A DNA stretch of 64,000 nt. It comes from Talinum fruticosum. Lineage: Eukaryota > Streptophyta > Magnoliopsida > Caryophyllales > Talinaceae. Shown here in pieces: positions 38,014 to 49,200 of the stretch. The notes beneath the pieces were generated by a model. It saw only the letters and a list, made by a program, of their open reading frames with translations. It ran no database searches and was not told the DNA's origin. Position 1 is the stretch's first letter, and every line of letters begins with the position of its first letter. A program made the translations under genes and the position numbers. Location of the stretch: contig JAITYX010000017.1 of the NCBI GenBank assembly GCA_021018815.1, forward strand, positions 2,418,001-2,482,000, given 5' to 3'.

Positions 38014-38465
38014 TTCCGCCTCTTCTCCACCGGAAGGTGCATCTTCTTCTCCGCAAGGAGGCTACTCCCCTTTGCCTTGGGCAAGTCCCTCCGGCCCTAA
38101 GAAGGAGTAAAAGGGTCATCTCGCTAACTCTCCACTCTCCAAAGGAGGGTCGACGACGAGCCAACTCGGGAGCGGTTCCTCCTCCCGTCGCAACGTTCAC
38201 CGAAGAATTAAGGTTCACCGATTGAAGCTCAATGATGCTATCGTGGTTACATTCCACCCAAGCCTCAAGCGTGTCCACTCGTAATCGGATTGTGGTCGTA
38301 AGCAACTTACCATACTTCTCACCATCATTTATCAACCCCAGCCTTCCAAGCATCATCAATGAGGAGCTGGTAGAACGCCTTCGCGGCAAAGGATAGTCGG
38401 CGATGCTCAATCGCTGTTTGCTCCACATTCCACCTACCTACCTCGGGAGGCATGCAGCAAAACGT

Positions 38466-38476
38466 GAGGGGCTAAA
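38466..38476 (+). other. Polypurine tract of the retrotransposon
   Basis: GAGGGGCTAAA ends directly at the first base of the 3' LTR, where plus-strand priming occurs. It is interrupted by CT but is in the required position and matches a motif repeated in the interior. Confidence 0.55.
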
Positions 38477-39080
38477 TGATTCGGGTATTTCCCGGCAGTC
38501 CAGCTCAACCAACACGTCACCGGCCGACCGGGCCTAATCAGTCAGACAAGGAAAGAATCGGCCCTAGATAACCCTTAACGGGCCGGTAAAAGCCCCAAAG
38601 CCCACCAGGGCTAGGGTTTCCTTAAACCACGGTAAAAGTACCATTTTACCCCTTTAAAATCTCCTATAAATACTCATCTTTCCTCAACCCCAAGGCATGT
38701 GATGTTTTACTTGACAAAACTTCTCACCTTTTGGGATAATCCAAATTCTCAAGCTTCTTAGCTCTCAACACTCATCTACATTCATCAACGTTCATCCACA
38801 CTCATCCCGAGAACTTTCATCTTTGGAAAACTTCTCGACTCCTAAGGAACCCCCCACGCACATTGAAGAAGATCTCCTCGATCCATTCAACTTAGTTCAC
38901 TACTAACTTGAGCGTCGGAGGGCGTTCCCCGGATCCACCACCCGGGCTTAGCCTTTTGCGAGTTCAAACAGCCGCCACTCGCACTCGAACGATCGTGCCA
39001 CGTCCACGGAACCGGAGCGGTAAATCCTTCCTCTCTCCGAATCATCAATCCACATCATCAACTTAGTTTTCTCCGAAACA
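38477..39080 (+). repeat. 3' LTR (604 bp)
   Basis: Pairs with 28918-29534; starts TGATTCGGG and ends CTCCGAAACA, followed by the TATAT duplication at 39081-39085. Contains the same TATA-like box (38665-38672). Confidence 0.95.
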
Positions 39081-39345
39081 TATATAATAACCGGAAAAAA
39101 AATTCAATTCGCTTTTATAATATATCAAAATATCCAAGTAAATTCTTCTATTTGTAATCGGTATCATATGATATTCTTTTTCTTTATCCTCTATTTATTC
39201 CATTAGGGGAAGAATAAGGATTGCTTTGAGAATAAATATATAAAACGAATATCGTTATGTTCTTGTTGAAGTTAGGTATATATTGACACCGTGAATTCGA
39301 GATGAATTTAAAATGTATACCTTATCTCTATATAGGCATGGTTAG

Positions 39346-40271
39346 TAGGGGTGAGCGGTTCCGGTACCTGTACCAAAATTAGGAACCTTACCCTTACCCT
39401 GTTTGACCGGTTCCTGAATTTTAGGAACCTTACCCTTACCCTCGGGTTCCGGTTCCTGAATTTTAGGAACCTTACCCTTATCCTCGGGTTCCGGTTCGGC
39501 TCCGAGGTACCCTATTTACAACAAGATATTAAGAAATTACCTATTTTGTAATGAGAGCACCGATGAGGACGAAGCCACAAGGGAGAGTTGGGACTCGGGA
39601 GTGGGAGGAAGGAAGGAGGCGACACCAACGCCGACGAGGACTGGGAGGAGGTCAACGAGCAACAGCAGAGAAAGGGCAGAGCAACGCGAAATGAAGGAGC
39701 AAAACAGAGCAACACGAAATGAAGGAGCAGAGCGAGAGCAGAGCAACGCGAAATGAAGTTCGATTCGTCGCGAGAGCGGCATAACGCGAGTCAACGAGCA
39801 GCAGCAGAGAAAGAGAGAGCAGAACAATGCGAGTCAACGAGCACCAAGCAAGAGAGAGAGCAGAGCAGAGCAACGCGAGGGGAGAGAGAGCAGAGCAATG
39901 CGAGAGAGGCGAAATAAAGGAACGTGAAATGGAACAACGCGAAATGACGAGGAGGAAGGAGATTAGGGTTTCTAATAAGTTGGGCCACACATTAGAAATT
40001 CAAAAGTAAAAATTTCATGGGCCTCAAAACCGAAAAATTTTGAAAATTTTAGTAACGTATTCTGGTGCCCACGTGCTCTAGAACCTCGTCTAAACGAGTT
40101 CCAGGTTCCGGCTCCGTGATTTCATTTTAGGAACCTTACCCTTACCCATTTGACAGGTTCCTAAATTTTAGGAACCTTAACCTTACCCGCTTGACCGGTT
40201 CCGGCCTGCAACCTACCCGTTTGACCGGTTCCGGTCCGGCTCTGTGGTACCGTCGATCGTGCTCACCCCTA
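39346..40271. mobile_element. Non-autonomous hAT-type DNA transposon (926 bp)
   Basis: The ends are a perfect 11-bp inverted repeat, TAGGGGTGAGC, and the element is flanked by a perfect 8-bp duplication ATGGTTAG (39338-39345 and 40272-40279), the diagnostic length for hAT elements. Subterminal regions carry direct copies of TTTTAGGAACCTTACCC and GTTTGACCGGTTCC on both sides, candidate transposase binding sites. The middle (39640-39970) is a GA-rich, tandem-like stretch with AGCAGAGCAACGCGA units. There is no transposase. Confidence 0.9.
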
Positions 40272-40279
40272 ATGGTTAG

Positions 40280-42086
40280 AGATGGAAAGAAATCTCTTTT
40301 TTTATTTTTATTAGTTTTTTTAGGTAAAATATGGCGATTTTGTATTAGTTATTATTATTCAAAGTTATTTAGAAAGGAGGGGATTGTTAGTTAAAGAGAA
40401 AAGGTTTTAGCTCAAGCCACAATCAAGTTCAATTCCGGCAGAGAAGCATTCATATTGTAGGCCCATGAATCAGGCCAGTATCAGCCCAAAGGACATGTTC
40501 CTTTACAGTATTTACGCTGTTGATTGACGAGGGCAACAATAGCCCATAGGCCCAGGGAAGAGGAATGATAACCCATAAATTTAATAAACGGGTCGACTGT
40601 TTAATAAGGACGGGATTATTTTAGAAGGATCATATTCCACTCAATAAAATTTTAATTATCAGAATTTGAATGGTTTTTGTTTGGAGATTGACTTCAATAT
40701 AGTTATTATTCTTTATCTAATACACTCATAATGCTAGCAAAAATTTAGGCCCGGGTCAAATTTAGGTCGGTCAATGTTTTAAATTTGGACGAAATATTTT
40801 GTCTAATATCCAACTTTTTAGCTCGGACAATTCAAAAAGCATAAAATCGAATCAAAATCAGGTTTGGACAATGTAAATTAAAAGAATTCTTGTGTCCAAA
40901 TTTAAAATTCAGACGAATGATTAACTACCATACCCAAATTTTTTTTAATTCAATAAATATTTATCATAAATAAAATAATTTTATTTTTTTTATCCATGAA
41001 AAAAATTTAAAACTTAATTATATGGTAGAAGAGATTAAAAAAGCTCAAATATAAATTTAGAGTTTTAAATTTTGTTATATCTTCACTACGACAAACATTT
41101 ATTACCACTAGAATAATCCAATTGATTTTTTTGCTAGAAAAAAAAATTAAAATTAGGAAATATGATATAAAAGATTAAAAAAATCTCAAATATGATTTTG
41201 AATTTAAAATATTTTCATGTGAAAAACATTTATATTTATTATCTGTATTTATTGTTATTAGAATAATATAATTTATCTTTGCAATAAAATTTGATTATTT
41301 GATAGAAAATATTTTTAAAAGCTCAAAACTAAATATGTAACTCAAACATAGTAATGTAATTGTTGTCCCATTACATTACATATCTAATTACATTACATAA
41401 TTGATTACATTACACCCCTATTACATTACATCCAACCAAATGCCACATTATTGTTACTTTACCGCTTATCGACTATTCTAATTGTTAAAGCAAATAAACC
41501 TTTACTTGAATATTTGGACAAGTTTTTGCATGTAAATACAAACACATGTCCAAAATTTACAAAAAGAGGGGAAATAGGAGACAAAAAGGGAGGAAAAAAG
41601 GCAAGAAAATGGTAATAAAAAAAAAAAATTATTCGTAAGTTTGCGAATGGGATAGGCAAGACAAGAGAGGAAGGCAACAAGTTGAGTACAAGTCGCTTTT
41701 TCCCGTCCACCTACATTTCCCCTTGTCTCTCTCCCTCCCCACTCCAATCCAAACTAACATGTGATAAACGAAACGCATCCCCATAATCATCATTCATCAT
41801 CACCATCAAATCAATATTCTTATTCCAACCCTAAATTTAATTTCATTGTATAAAAACAAAAATTAAAATCATTTTTTCCTTTTCCATAATTCCCAATTAC
41901 CCAAAAACAAAACCCCCAGATTTTGAATCTCCTTCATCATCATAGAGACGGAAAGTAGAGAGAGATTGTTGAAATTGAAGTTTTTGTACAGATTAATTCA
42001 GTTCAGACCAAGAATGCGAGCATCGAATTAGATTGGTGTTGAAGTTTTAGTTTGATTTTTTCTATTTTTTGGAGTGGGATTAAGGC
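40280..42086. other. AT-rich intergenic region
   Basis: Contains a cluster of ATTACATTACA motifs (41351-41433). The last ~400 bases are probably promoter and 5' UTR of the gene starting at 42087. No gene recognised in the rest. Confidence 0.55.
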
Positions 42087-44760
42087 ATGGAGGCGGCGGA
42101 TGGGGGTGAATCGATGTCGCAGAGGGGCAAGGGAGAGAGAGAAGACGTGAGAGTGAAGAAAAAGACGTTGAAGGCGGTGCTGGAGGAGTGCCAGCGAGCT
42201 CTTGAAGCTCTCAACGATGTCGATGGTTTCGGTGATGATGATGACGAGAATGATGATGATGTTGATCGAAAAGGAGCTGAAGAAGGAGAGAGTTCTGCTC
42301 AATCTTCTTCTTGCCAAGATCTTGAGACCGAAGAAGTAAGTTGATTTCTTTTTCTTTTTTTTTTTTTGGTCCCTTACGAGGAATGGATTTGCTGTTTCAG
42401 TTAATATGGATGCAAATTTTAGTCGATGATTGATGGTTTAGCTGAATTACTCAATGCTGTTGAACCCAATTGTACTTCTTGTTTTGTTTTTCAACTGTTA
42501 CTGGGATTTTGGATGTTTAATTGATCAATTAGGGTTTGCTTTTCTTTTTTTGGGTTTTGGTTTTATTGCAGCTCCGTGTTCTGATAAAATCTAGGGTTGA
42601 AGGTCCGGAATTTATAGCAAAGATAGAGAATGCTCAAATCTCAGTTCAACAAAATCTCCCGATCCCGGGTGAGTTGGTTTGGAGTTTTCTCTAATTGCAA
42701 ATTTAACTGCTTTTCTTTAATTTGATGTGTTAAGTTGATTGAAATGTTGTGTGATATCATTACCTTATGAGTTGGATGCTAAGAGGGTGATTTATGGCAG
42801 CAGAAGAGGGAAGTTCTTGGGACATGGTGAGTGATACTGATCTATGGGAAGGTGAAAGTGTTGATATGGATGAAGAAGATTATATTGTTGTTCGGCAAGA
42901 GGACATTATGGATGGCATAGCATGTTTCATGGCTGCTTATCTTTTGTCCCTGAAGCAGACAAAGGTATGTTACGAAATGATGTAATGGTTTGAGGCATCT
43001 TTCTTGCTTTGTTCATCAATTTTCTCCTACTTCATTGAAGAAAACATATTGGAAACTTGGCAAGTACATGTAATAGCAAAATGAACAAATAATTGAGAGG
43101 CTATATTAGGGAGATGCTTTCGTCTAGTCGAACTATTGTGTACTTGCCTTGTTCAGCTATTCATCCTTTCATTTCCCTCCCCAGCAGGGATGTGGAGAGC
43201 CATTGGAAAGAGACTGGGTGTGTGGGGTGGGTTGGCCTTATCCCAAAACAAATTTGGATGGAAGTGTTTCTGGGCTGGAAAGATTGAGCCTTTTCCGTCC
43301 TTCTACAATCTGCATGTAATCACTCGTGTAATGTGGAAACCCATGACATGTTCTCTCTCTGTGTTGCTTAAGTATTTTGCTAGGTTGTTCTAATCTAATG
43401 ATGTTCGAACAGGTTCTTGAAATGGTAAATCGTATTAGATGGTGAATCTAATAATATAGAATGGTTAATCTTCTCATGTACTTCTTGGGGTATTCTACTC
43501 TTCATCACAGTATGGAAAGCTTCTATCTATTGGCTTACTAGTAGTTGTGAATAATAAACTGGTACTGTGCTATTCTGATCAATTCTAATGAGAAGAAAGA
43601 GATAGTCAAAGAGTGTAAACTCTTGGATGCTGTATGAATCTATACTATAGCTCCAAATTTGATTTGCACGACGGGAGTGGTTGTGAGTGCGAAGTTCTAT
43701 GGTCATATATCGTCCATTGAATAAGTTGAAACCACTATGTTTATTGTGGGGAAAGGACCTTCAAATGGCAGCTGAGTGTATCAACTTCTTGACCGAAGAT
43801 AATACTTACCTTCTCCCCACATCCCCCAATGAAAGTACACAATATAAGTCTTAGCCTCAACTCTTAGACTATGTAGGGGTTAAGTTGCAGTAGATGGTCT
43901 CCACTGTGTTTAGACTCATAATTTTGCGTCTATCTTTGCCCGGGGTGTCCGTCAGCAGCTTTCAAGCTGGAAAAATTGTGAACATGCATGTTTCAAATGT
44001 TTAATTGCTCTTATCCTCGAAAGCTTGATTGGATTACCACCTTTGCTTTGGGTATACATTTTCTTTGTGATAATAAACAGTTCAGTTTGTTAAATTTTAT
44101 TTGAAGGGAATAACTAAAAATAAAAATATATTGAAAGGGAATAACTTAACTGCTCTTTTTATCAGGATGAAAGGGATTTTTTTCTCTGAGCAAACTGTTT
44201 TGAATTTATTTTCAGGACCTGACTCCTAACCAGCTCCAGGAAGGTGGGCCTTGAGCACTATCTCCTACTTAATACTGAAACTTTTCTCATTATTTTGACC
44301 TGTCACTCATTTTGATTTTGTCTTTGGGTTTAATCTTTCGTTAGCTCTTAGCAAGACATTCTCTGTAAAGAAAAAGAAGGGAAAGTTGCGAAAAGCATTG
44401 GATGGAAGTAAAGTCATTTATAATGTTGCATCCTGGAGTGCAACCGCCATTGGGTAGGTTTAATGGAACACTGGTTTTCTATGCTTCCCCCCTTCCCCCT
44501 GCCAAAAAAAAAATCGTTATCATGTGCTAAAACGGTAAGCTTTCCTTACTTCTGTGGTCTGCCTTAATCAACTTGACCTGAATCACCCCCATCCCTTTTT
44601 TTTTTCTGGTCCTCAATTTTGATTTTTCTCACCAAAATCTACTATACGAACTTGAATCTTGTTGTGTGGCAGTATATACCAAAATCCTGCACTGCTAAGA
44701 GCTGCGACAACAGCCTTCTGGACTTCATGCCGTGTTATATCAAAGGCTTTTCTGAGTTAA
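42087..44760 (+). CDS. Conserved plant protein of unknown function (6 exons, 244 aa)
   Basis: Exons 42087-42335, 42572-42668, 42801-42964, 44216-44243, 44345-44453 and 44673-44760 join exactly in phase (735 nt). The N-terminal half is acidic and low in complexity (an Asp-rich run after KAVLEECQRALEALNDVDG). The C-terminal half looks structured: SSWDMVSDTDLWEG, EDYIVVRQEDIMDGIACFMA, then the basic KTFSVKKKKGKLRKALDG, then KVIYNVASWSATAIGIYQNP and a helical end (LLRAATTAFWTSCRVIS). I do not recognise the family securely; a resemblance to SHORT HYPOCOTYL IN WHITE LIGHT 1 came to mind but I cannot support it. Exon 4 is only 28 bp. The basic stretch could be a nuclear signal. The exact phase closure and codon-like structure make me confident that it is a real gene. 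Confidence 0.85.
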
Positions 44761-46233
44761 CATCAGCATGGACCCTGGTGAAGCTTGTGGTAGCTGGGCA
44801 TGCTTGATGTGTGCTTTTAAATTGTACAAAGTTACCTTGTTCCACAAATCTTTAGAAAGTGATTGCATTCTTTTGAGTGATGGATGATTGATTGTTCGAT
44901 GTAGACGGATCTTGTAAATATGATTTCAGTTTCATTCCATTCATCAGTTGCAGGGTGCTTAGTGAGCTAATGTTTCCCTTTTTCTCAGCTTGCCTCTTTT
45001 GTGGCAACCATAATTTTTGGTTCAAAATTGACTGTACAGGATAAAGTCATTGTTCCACTTTCACATCTGGCAAGTGAAGGATAAAATGTTGATCCACACC
45101 ATTCTGAGGAACAAGGATGTTTATTGTTCTATTGAACTCATGGATTTGACTCACACGTCCAAGCCTAATTGAACCTGATATTTAATGTGTTCATGACTTC
45201 AATTTTAATCAAGTTAAGACCTTATTGGTGAATTCAATTCATATTTTGAGTTCAAGTATGGTTTAAACCTAATTTTTCCCTGTCTCTTCCACTATTCCGC
45301 AACTTGGACTATCGGTAATTGAGTTTAGATAAAACTTGGACTATCGGTAATTGTTTAATTCGACCTAATAGGAATGTGTTTATCAATCAATATCCCTCTC
45401 GTTCTGAAAAGATCAGGTCCTCAGAGATACTATGGTACTAATTTAGGAGTTTAATATAAAATTGTTTTTGACATAGATCCAACTTGGACGACACTTATAC
45501 CGTAGTCCCGAGATTCTAATATTGCAATACATGGCGGAACATTATTTTTCAGAGGCATGAGAACCCGTAAATAAAGGATGTTTTAAAAATAGAAAGGAGC
45601 AAACTATGATATAATTTACACGGCTTTATTTTTACAGCTTTTCTTCATGGGGACTCGGATTTAGGTCTTGATTGTCGTGAAAGGCTACTTACACGAGCAC
45701 TAAGCTATGCAGCTCATGGCTTTGGAGCATGCTACACATAGAACCAAGATAATTGAATATTGCATGAGCTTCTTCAGCCCTTTATTTTTCTCAACTAGTA
45801 GCACCACTTTTAATCCTTTCAAGGACAACTTTACATGGACAAAACGTAATTCTATTCAAACGAATGCAACTTTTTCTCATAAGTAAAATTTCTTTGGCAG
45901 TGCTATCTGCTACTCATTTTTTTAACAAAAAATGTGAAGTACGTAATAGCTTTCTACATTATACACTTTATGACTTAAACCGGAGCTGCTGAGCCAGTTG
46001 CTCCCTTTACTGCCCACAAAGAGAGCAGAAAACTCTCTGCCTGAATTGAAAATTATCTTCTTCCATCAGTTCTCCTCTATCCCATTCTCTTCGAGCTCAT
46101 CCTTACAAGATCTTGTGAACATTTGTGAAGAACCTGGACTCTATCCTTGAATATCAAAATCTGAACAATTGTTTGTGATGAGGAATGATATTCCTGATTC
46201 CCCTTGGTTTAGGCAGCCCCAGTTGATCTTTCA
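44761..46233. other. Intergenic region between convergent genes
   Basis: Holds the 3' UTRs of the 244-aa protein gene and of the At4g24610-like gene. No gene, RNA or transposon ends recognised. Confidence 0.55.
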
Positions 46234-49200
46234 TTAGTAATAAAAGGTGTTGTTCTTAGGATTCTGGCCATCTTTACACAACATTGATCGCACTTCCATT
46301 ACAGATCGAGGAGGCTCAATGTCCTTCTCCTGCAAAGCATTGCCCAAGAGCTGTTGCATCTGTGATGCAAAGGTATCATCAAGCACCTGCATTTTGCAAG
46401 AAAAGTTGAGATCCATTATAGTCTTAAGTTTCAAACCCTCTTCTTTCTTTTTTTTTTCCCCTCTTTCTTAATGTGTGAGAAGGGGGGTAAGGTTGACCCA
46501 TCTCATTATGCAAGCGAATGACACCATCGTCGGAAGGATGTTTGGAGGGAAAGAGGGTATATGGGAAGCTTCCCTCCCAAAAAATGTCTCGGTGCAATCC
46601 GAATTCATAGAAAGCTTGAATAGGGAGGGGAGGTGAGCACCCACTAGATTGACTCTTTGGTGAACAAATTTCTACCCCAATTGCCATAACCAAATTTCTA
46701 ACCCAATTATTTCTGTCCTATAAAATGATCATTAAATGCATTATTAACCAATAACTTCCCATTGTTTCCATCGAACTAATCACCTATTGCCTATTGGCTG
46801 ACACTCAGTCTTCTTAGAAAGTGTGTTTTTGCACTTTTTGGAAGGAGGAAAAAGGAGACAGAGGGAGTATATGTTTCAGAAGGCATGACGACAGTCAACA
46901 AAGAGACGAGCCTAGGCACATACGATTAGAAAGCACCAATTCTCAAGAGCCAAAGGATACTCACAGAGATAGCAATTCTTGAACCTTTGTACCATGATTT
47001 ATTCTCTTTTCGGTTCTCCAGAAAACTAAGAACATCCTGTATCAAACACAAACAATTCAGAATGGTTCATTTTGTCATCTTCATAATTTTCCAGCTAGGG
47101 TTTAGGTGCACTCACCTGACCAATTCGGTCCCAGTAACCCCGGCAAATCGCTATGAAGACATGGTTCTCAAAGAGGGTATGCAAATGATTCATTGTACAA
47201 GCTAGCTGTTCTTTTAGAGGTTGCATTCTGTTTCTAACATCTGATTCTCCAACGCTTTCCTTGGAATCTTGGAGGATCTTCTTTATTTTTGTAGCACCTT
47301 GTAACCTTGTCTGCACAAAAATAAAAGCAAAGACATTGAGCTTAATTCGACTAATCATATACTCTTTTTCTGTTATGAAGCATACAATTTAGTATTTAGA
47401 TGGGGTCCCTCACATTTTCCACCAGCTTCTCAACAAGGGCCTGCAGATAGTTTCTGAACTTTGCTCTCAGCATGACAGTGACCTCACTTAGACGCTCCCC
47501 TGGGATCTGGCCACTACCATCCGGAATGCAGGAGCCCCATGACTTGAATTGTGTTTCTATCTTGGGCCGCAGAATGTCAAGCATTCTCTTCATCGAATTT
47601 AGGACAATTCCGAGCTAAAAGGCACAAAAAAAGACGATAAAAATGAGGCATAAACGAGGGGAGGAAAAGGTGGCTGTCTGAATTACCAAACAGCAACTCA
47701 CGCCGCTAGACAAGTGAAAAAGTTAAGCACCTCATCAGGAACCACATAGGGGGCGGAGATCGTTTTGTCAATTTCTGGACATACTTGAAGCCAAATTTCT
47801 TGGGTGCAAGGTTTTCCTTCAAAGGGGCCAAGACATCGGAATATTGTCGGTCTAAAGCCTCTACTATGGCCTTTTCTATATCAGCAACAGCCTGAAAGCA
47901 AAGAAAAAAGATGAACATATAAAACTTGTTAGACAAGTGAGCCAATTTCAAGTTTATAGGAACTTCACCCATTTGATACAGGATTACATCCTACAGCTAG
48001 AACCCAAGCCCTAACAGTCGTAGTTTCCCACTTCCGGTAATCCTGTTGAGACTCAGTAAAATGGGAGAAAGAAACATTGGAAGACATACATTTTCCAAGG
48101 CAAAGCTATATTCTGGCCAGCGGCAAATGATGACCTCATATTCATTCAATGTTTCTTTCAGTCTGTCGTACATCTCGTCAACAAAGGGGGTCGTAGAATG
48201 TTGCGTCCGGACCCCAGACCATTTGACCTGCATTCAGAAACTGTAAGATGTCTCCTTTCGGGGAAGGGGTTGTCATAAATGAGAGTTTTAAAAAGAAAAG
48301 TAATAAACTTGGTAATCAAAGGCCTAGTCACTACAAAGGAAAAACAAGGCCAATCAAACTGCTATTGTTATTTGGATTAGTATCATTACCTTGTCCAATT
48401 TGCATCTTTCAAGCAAAGCAAGACGCTTATCTTGGATCCAGACAACAATATACAAGTGGAACAGCTCTTTAGCATCAACTCCACCTTTGATGGGACTAAA
48501 CATGAATTACACAAATAAGAACCAAAAATTATATGGGGCAATATGCATGACTGGAGGTGAATAACGGGAATTTACCTGATGTTCCAGCTGACAAGATCTC
48601 TTTGGAAATCTGCAGTTGCTATCACAAGTTCAGCCACAGGAGGAGAAGGACCAGGTGGAGGGCATGCAATCAAGAACTCTCGTATTCGGTTGCAAAGCTC
48701 TACACTAAAAATTGATGCAGAAAGATTTGGAAGGTCGACAAAGCTGCACATCGGAGAATACATGCCATAAGAAAATAGTGTTTACAGCCTTGTATAATGC
48801 ATAATATTGGTACCAAGACCCCGTGAAAGCGGGACCCACACTTGGAGTTGCTGTACCAAACAATTTTTTGCAACTAGAAAATCAAGTCCATCAGAAAATA
48901 GACATGCCTCGGTAGTATATGCTGGTTGTGGATTTCAATATCAGTGGCAACTTCATTACTGATGTTCAAGCAGAGAGCTTTCATTTTCTGGTAAGCAGTG
49001 GTTACAGTGACATGATCCGCCAAGCATCCCTCATTGTTATTGACAAACTCATCTGTCTCAGCCAAATGCCTTTTTGACCTCTTCTTTGCAGCAGCCTGTG
49101 TGATATCAACATGAATAAATTTGAAAGAAAAACAAAATGAAACTAGCATATACATAACCAAAATTGATGGTGCTCAACCTGGAAGTGTCTGCATAATTTG

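Larger units (their letters stand above)
28918..39080 (+). mobile_element. Ty3/gypsy-like LTR retrotransposon, gag-protease only (TR-GAG-like), non-autonomous
   Basis: Full-ended element of 10,163 bp (about 8.7 kb without the nested LTR). It is flanked by a perfect 5-bp duplication TATAT at 28913-28917 and 39081-39085. Two LTRs of 617 and 604 bp start TGATTCGGG and end in AACA. A candidate primer binding site follows the 5' LTR and a purine-rich tract precedes the 3' LTR. The interior has decayed gag (29.6-31.3 kb) and protease (31.5-32.1 kb) coding sequence, then over 6 kb without recognisable reverse transcriptase, RNase H or integrase, filled with tandem repeats and a purine-rich tract. 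By eye the LTRs differ at roughly 20 substitutions plus a few indels over ~600 bp, so the insertion is fairly recent. The gag and protease style suggest the gypsy Tat/Ogre side of the family, but that is tentative. Confidence 0.9.

Noticed and set aside
39351..40009. Open frames inside the hAT-type element
   Set aside because: Translations of subterminal repeats and GA-rich tandem sequence; no transposase motifs (no hAT dimerisation domain or zinc finger).
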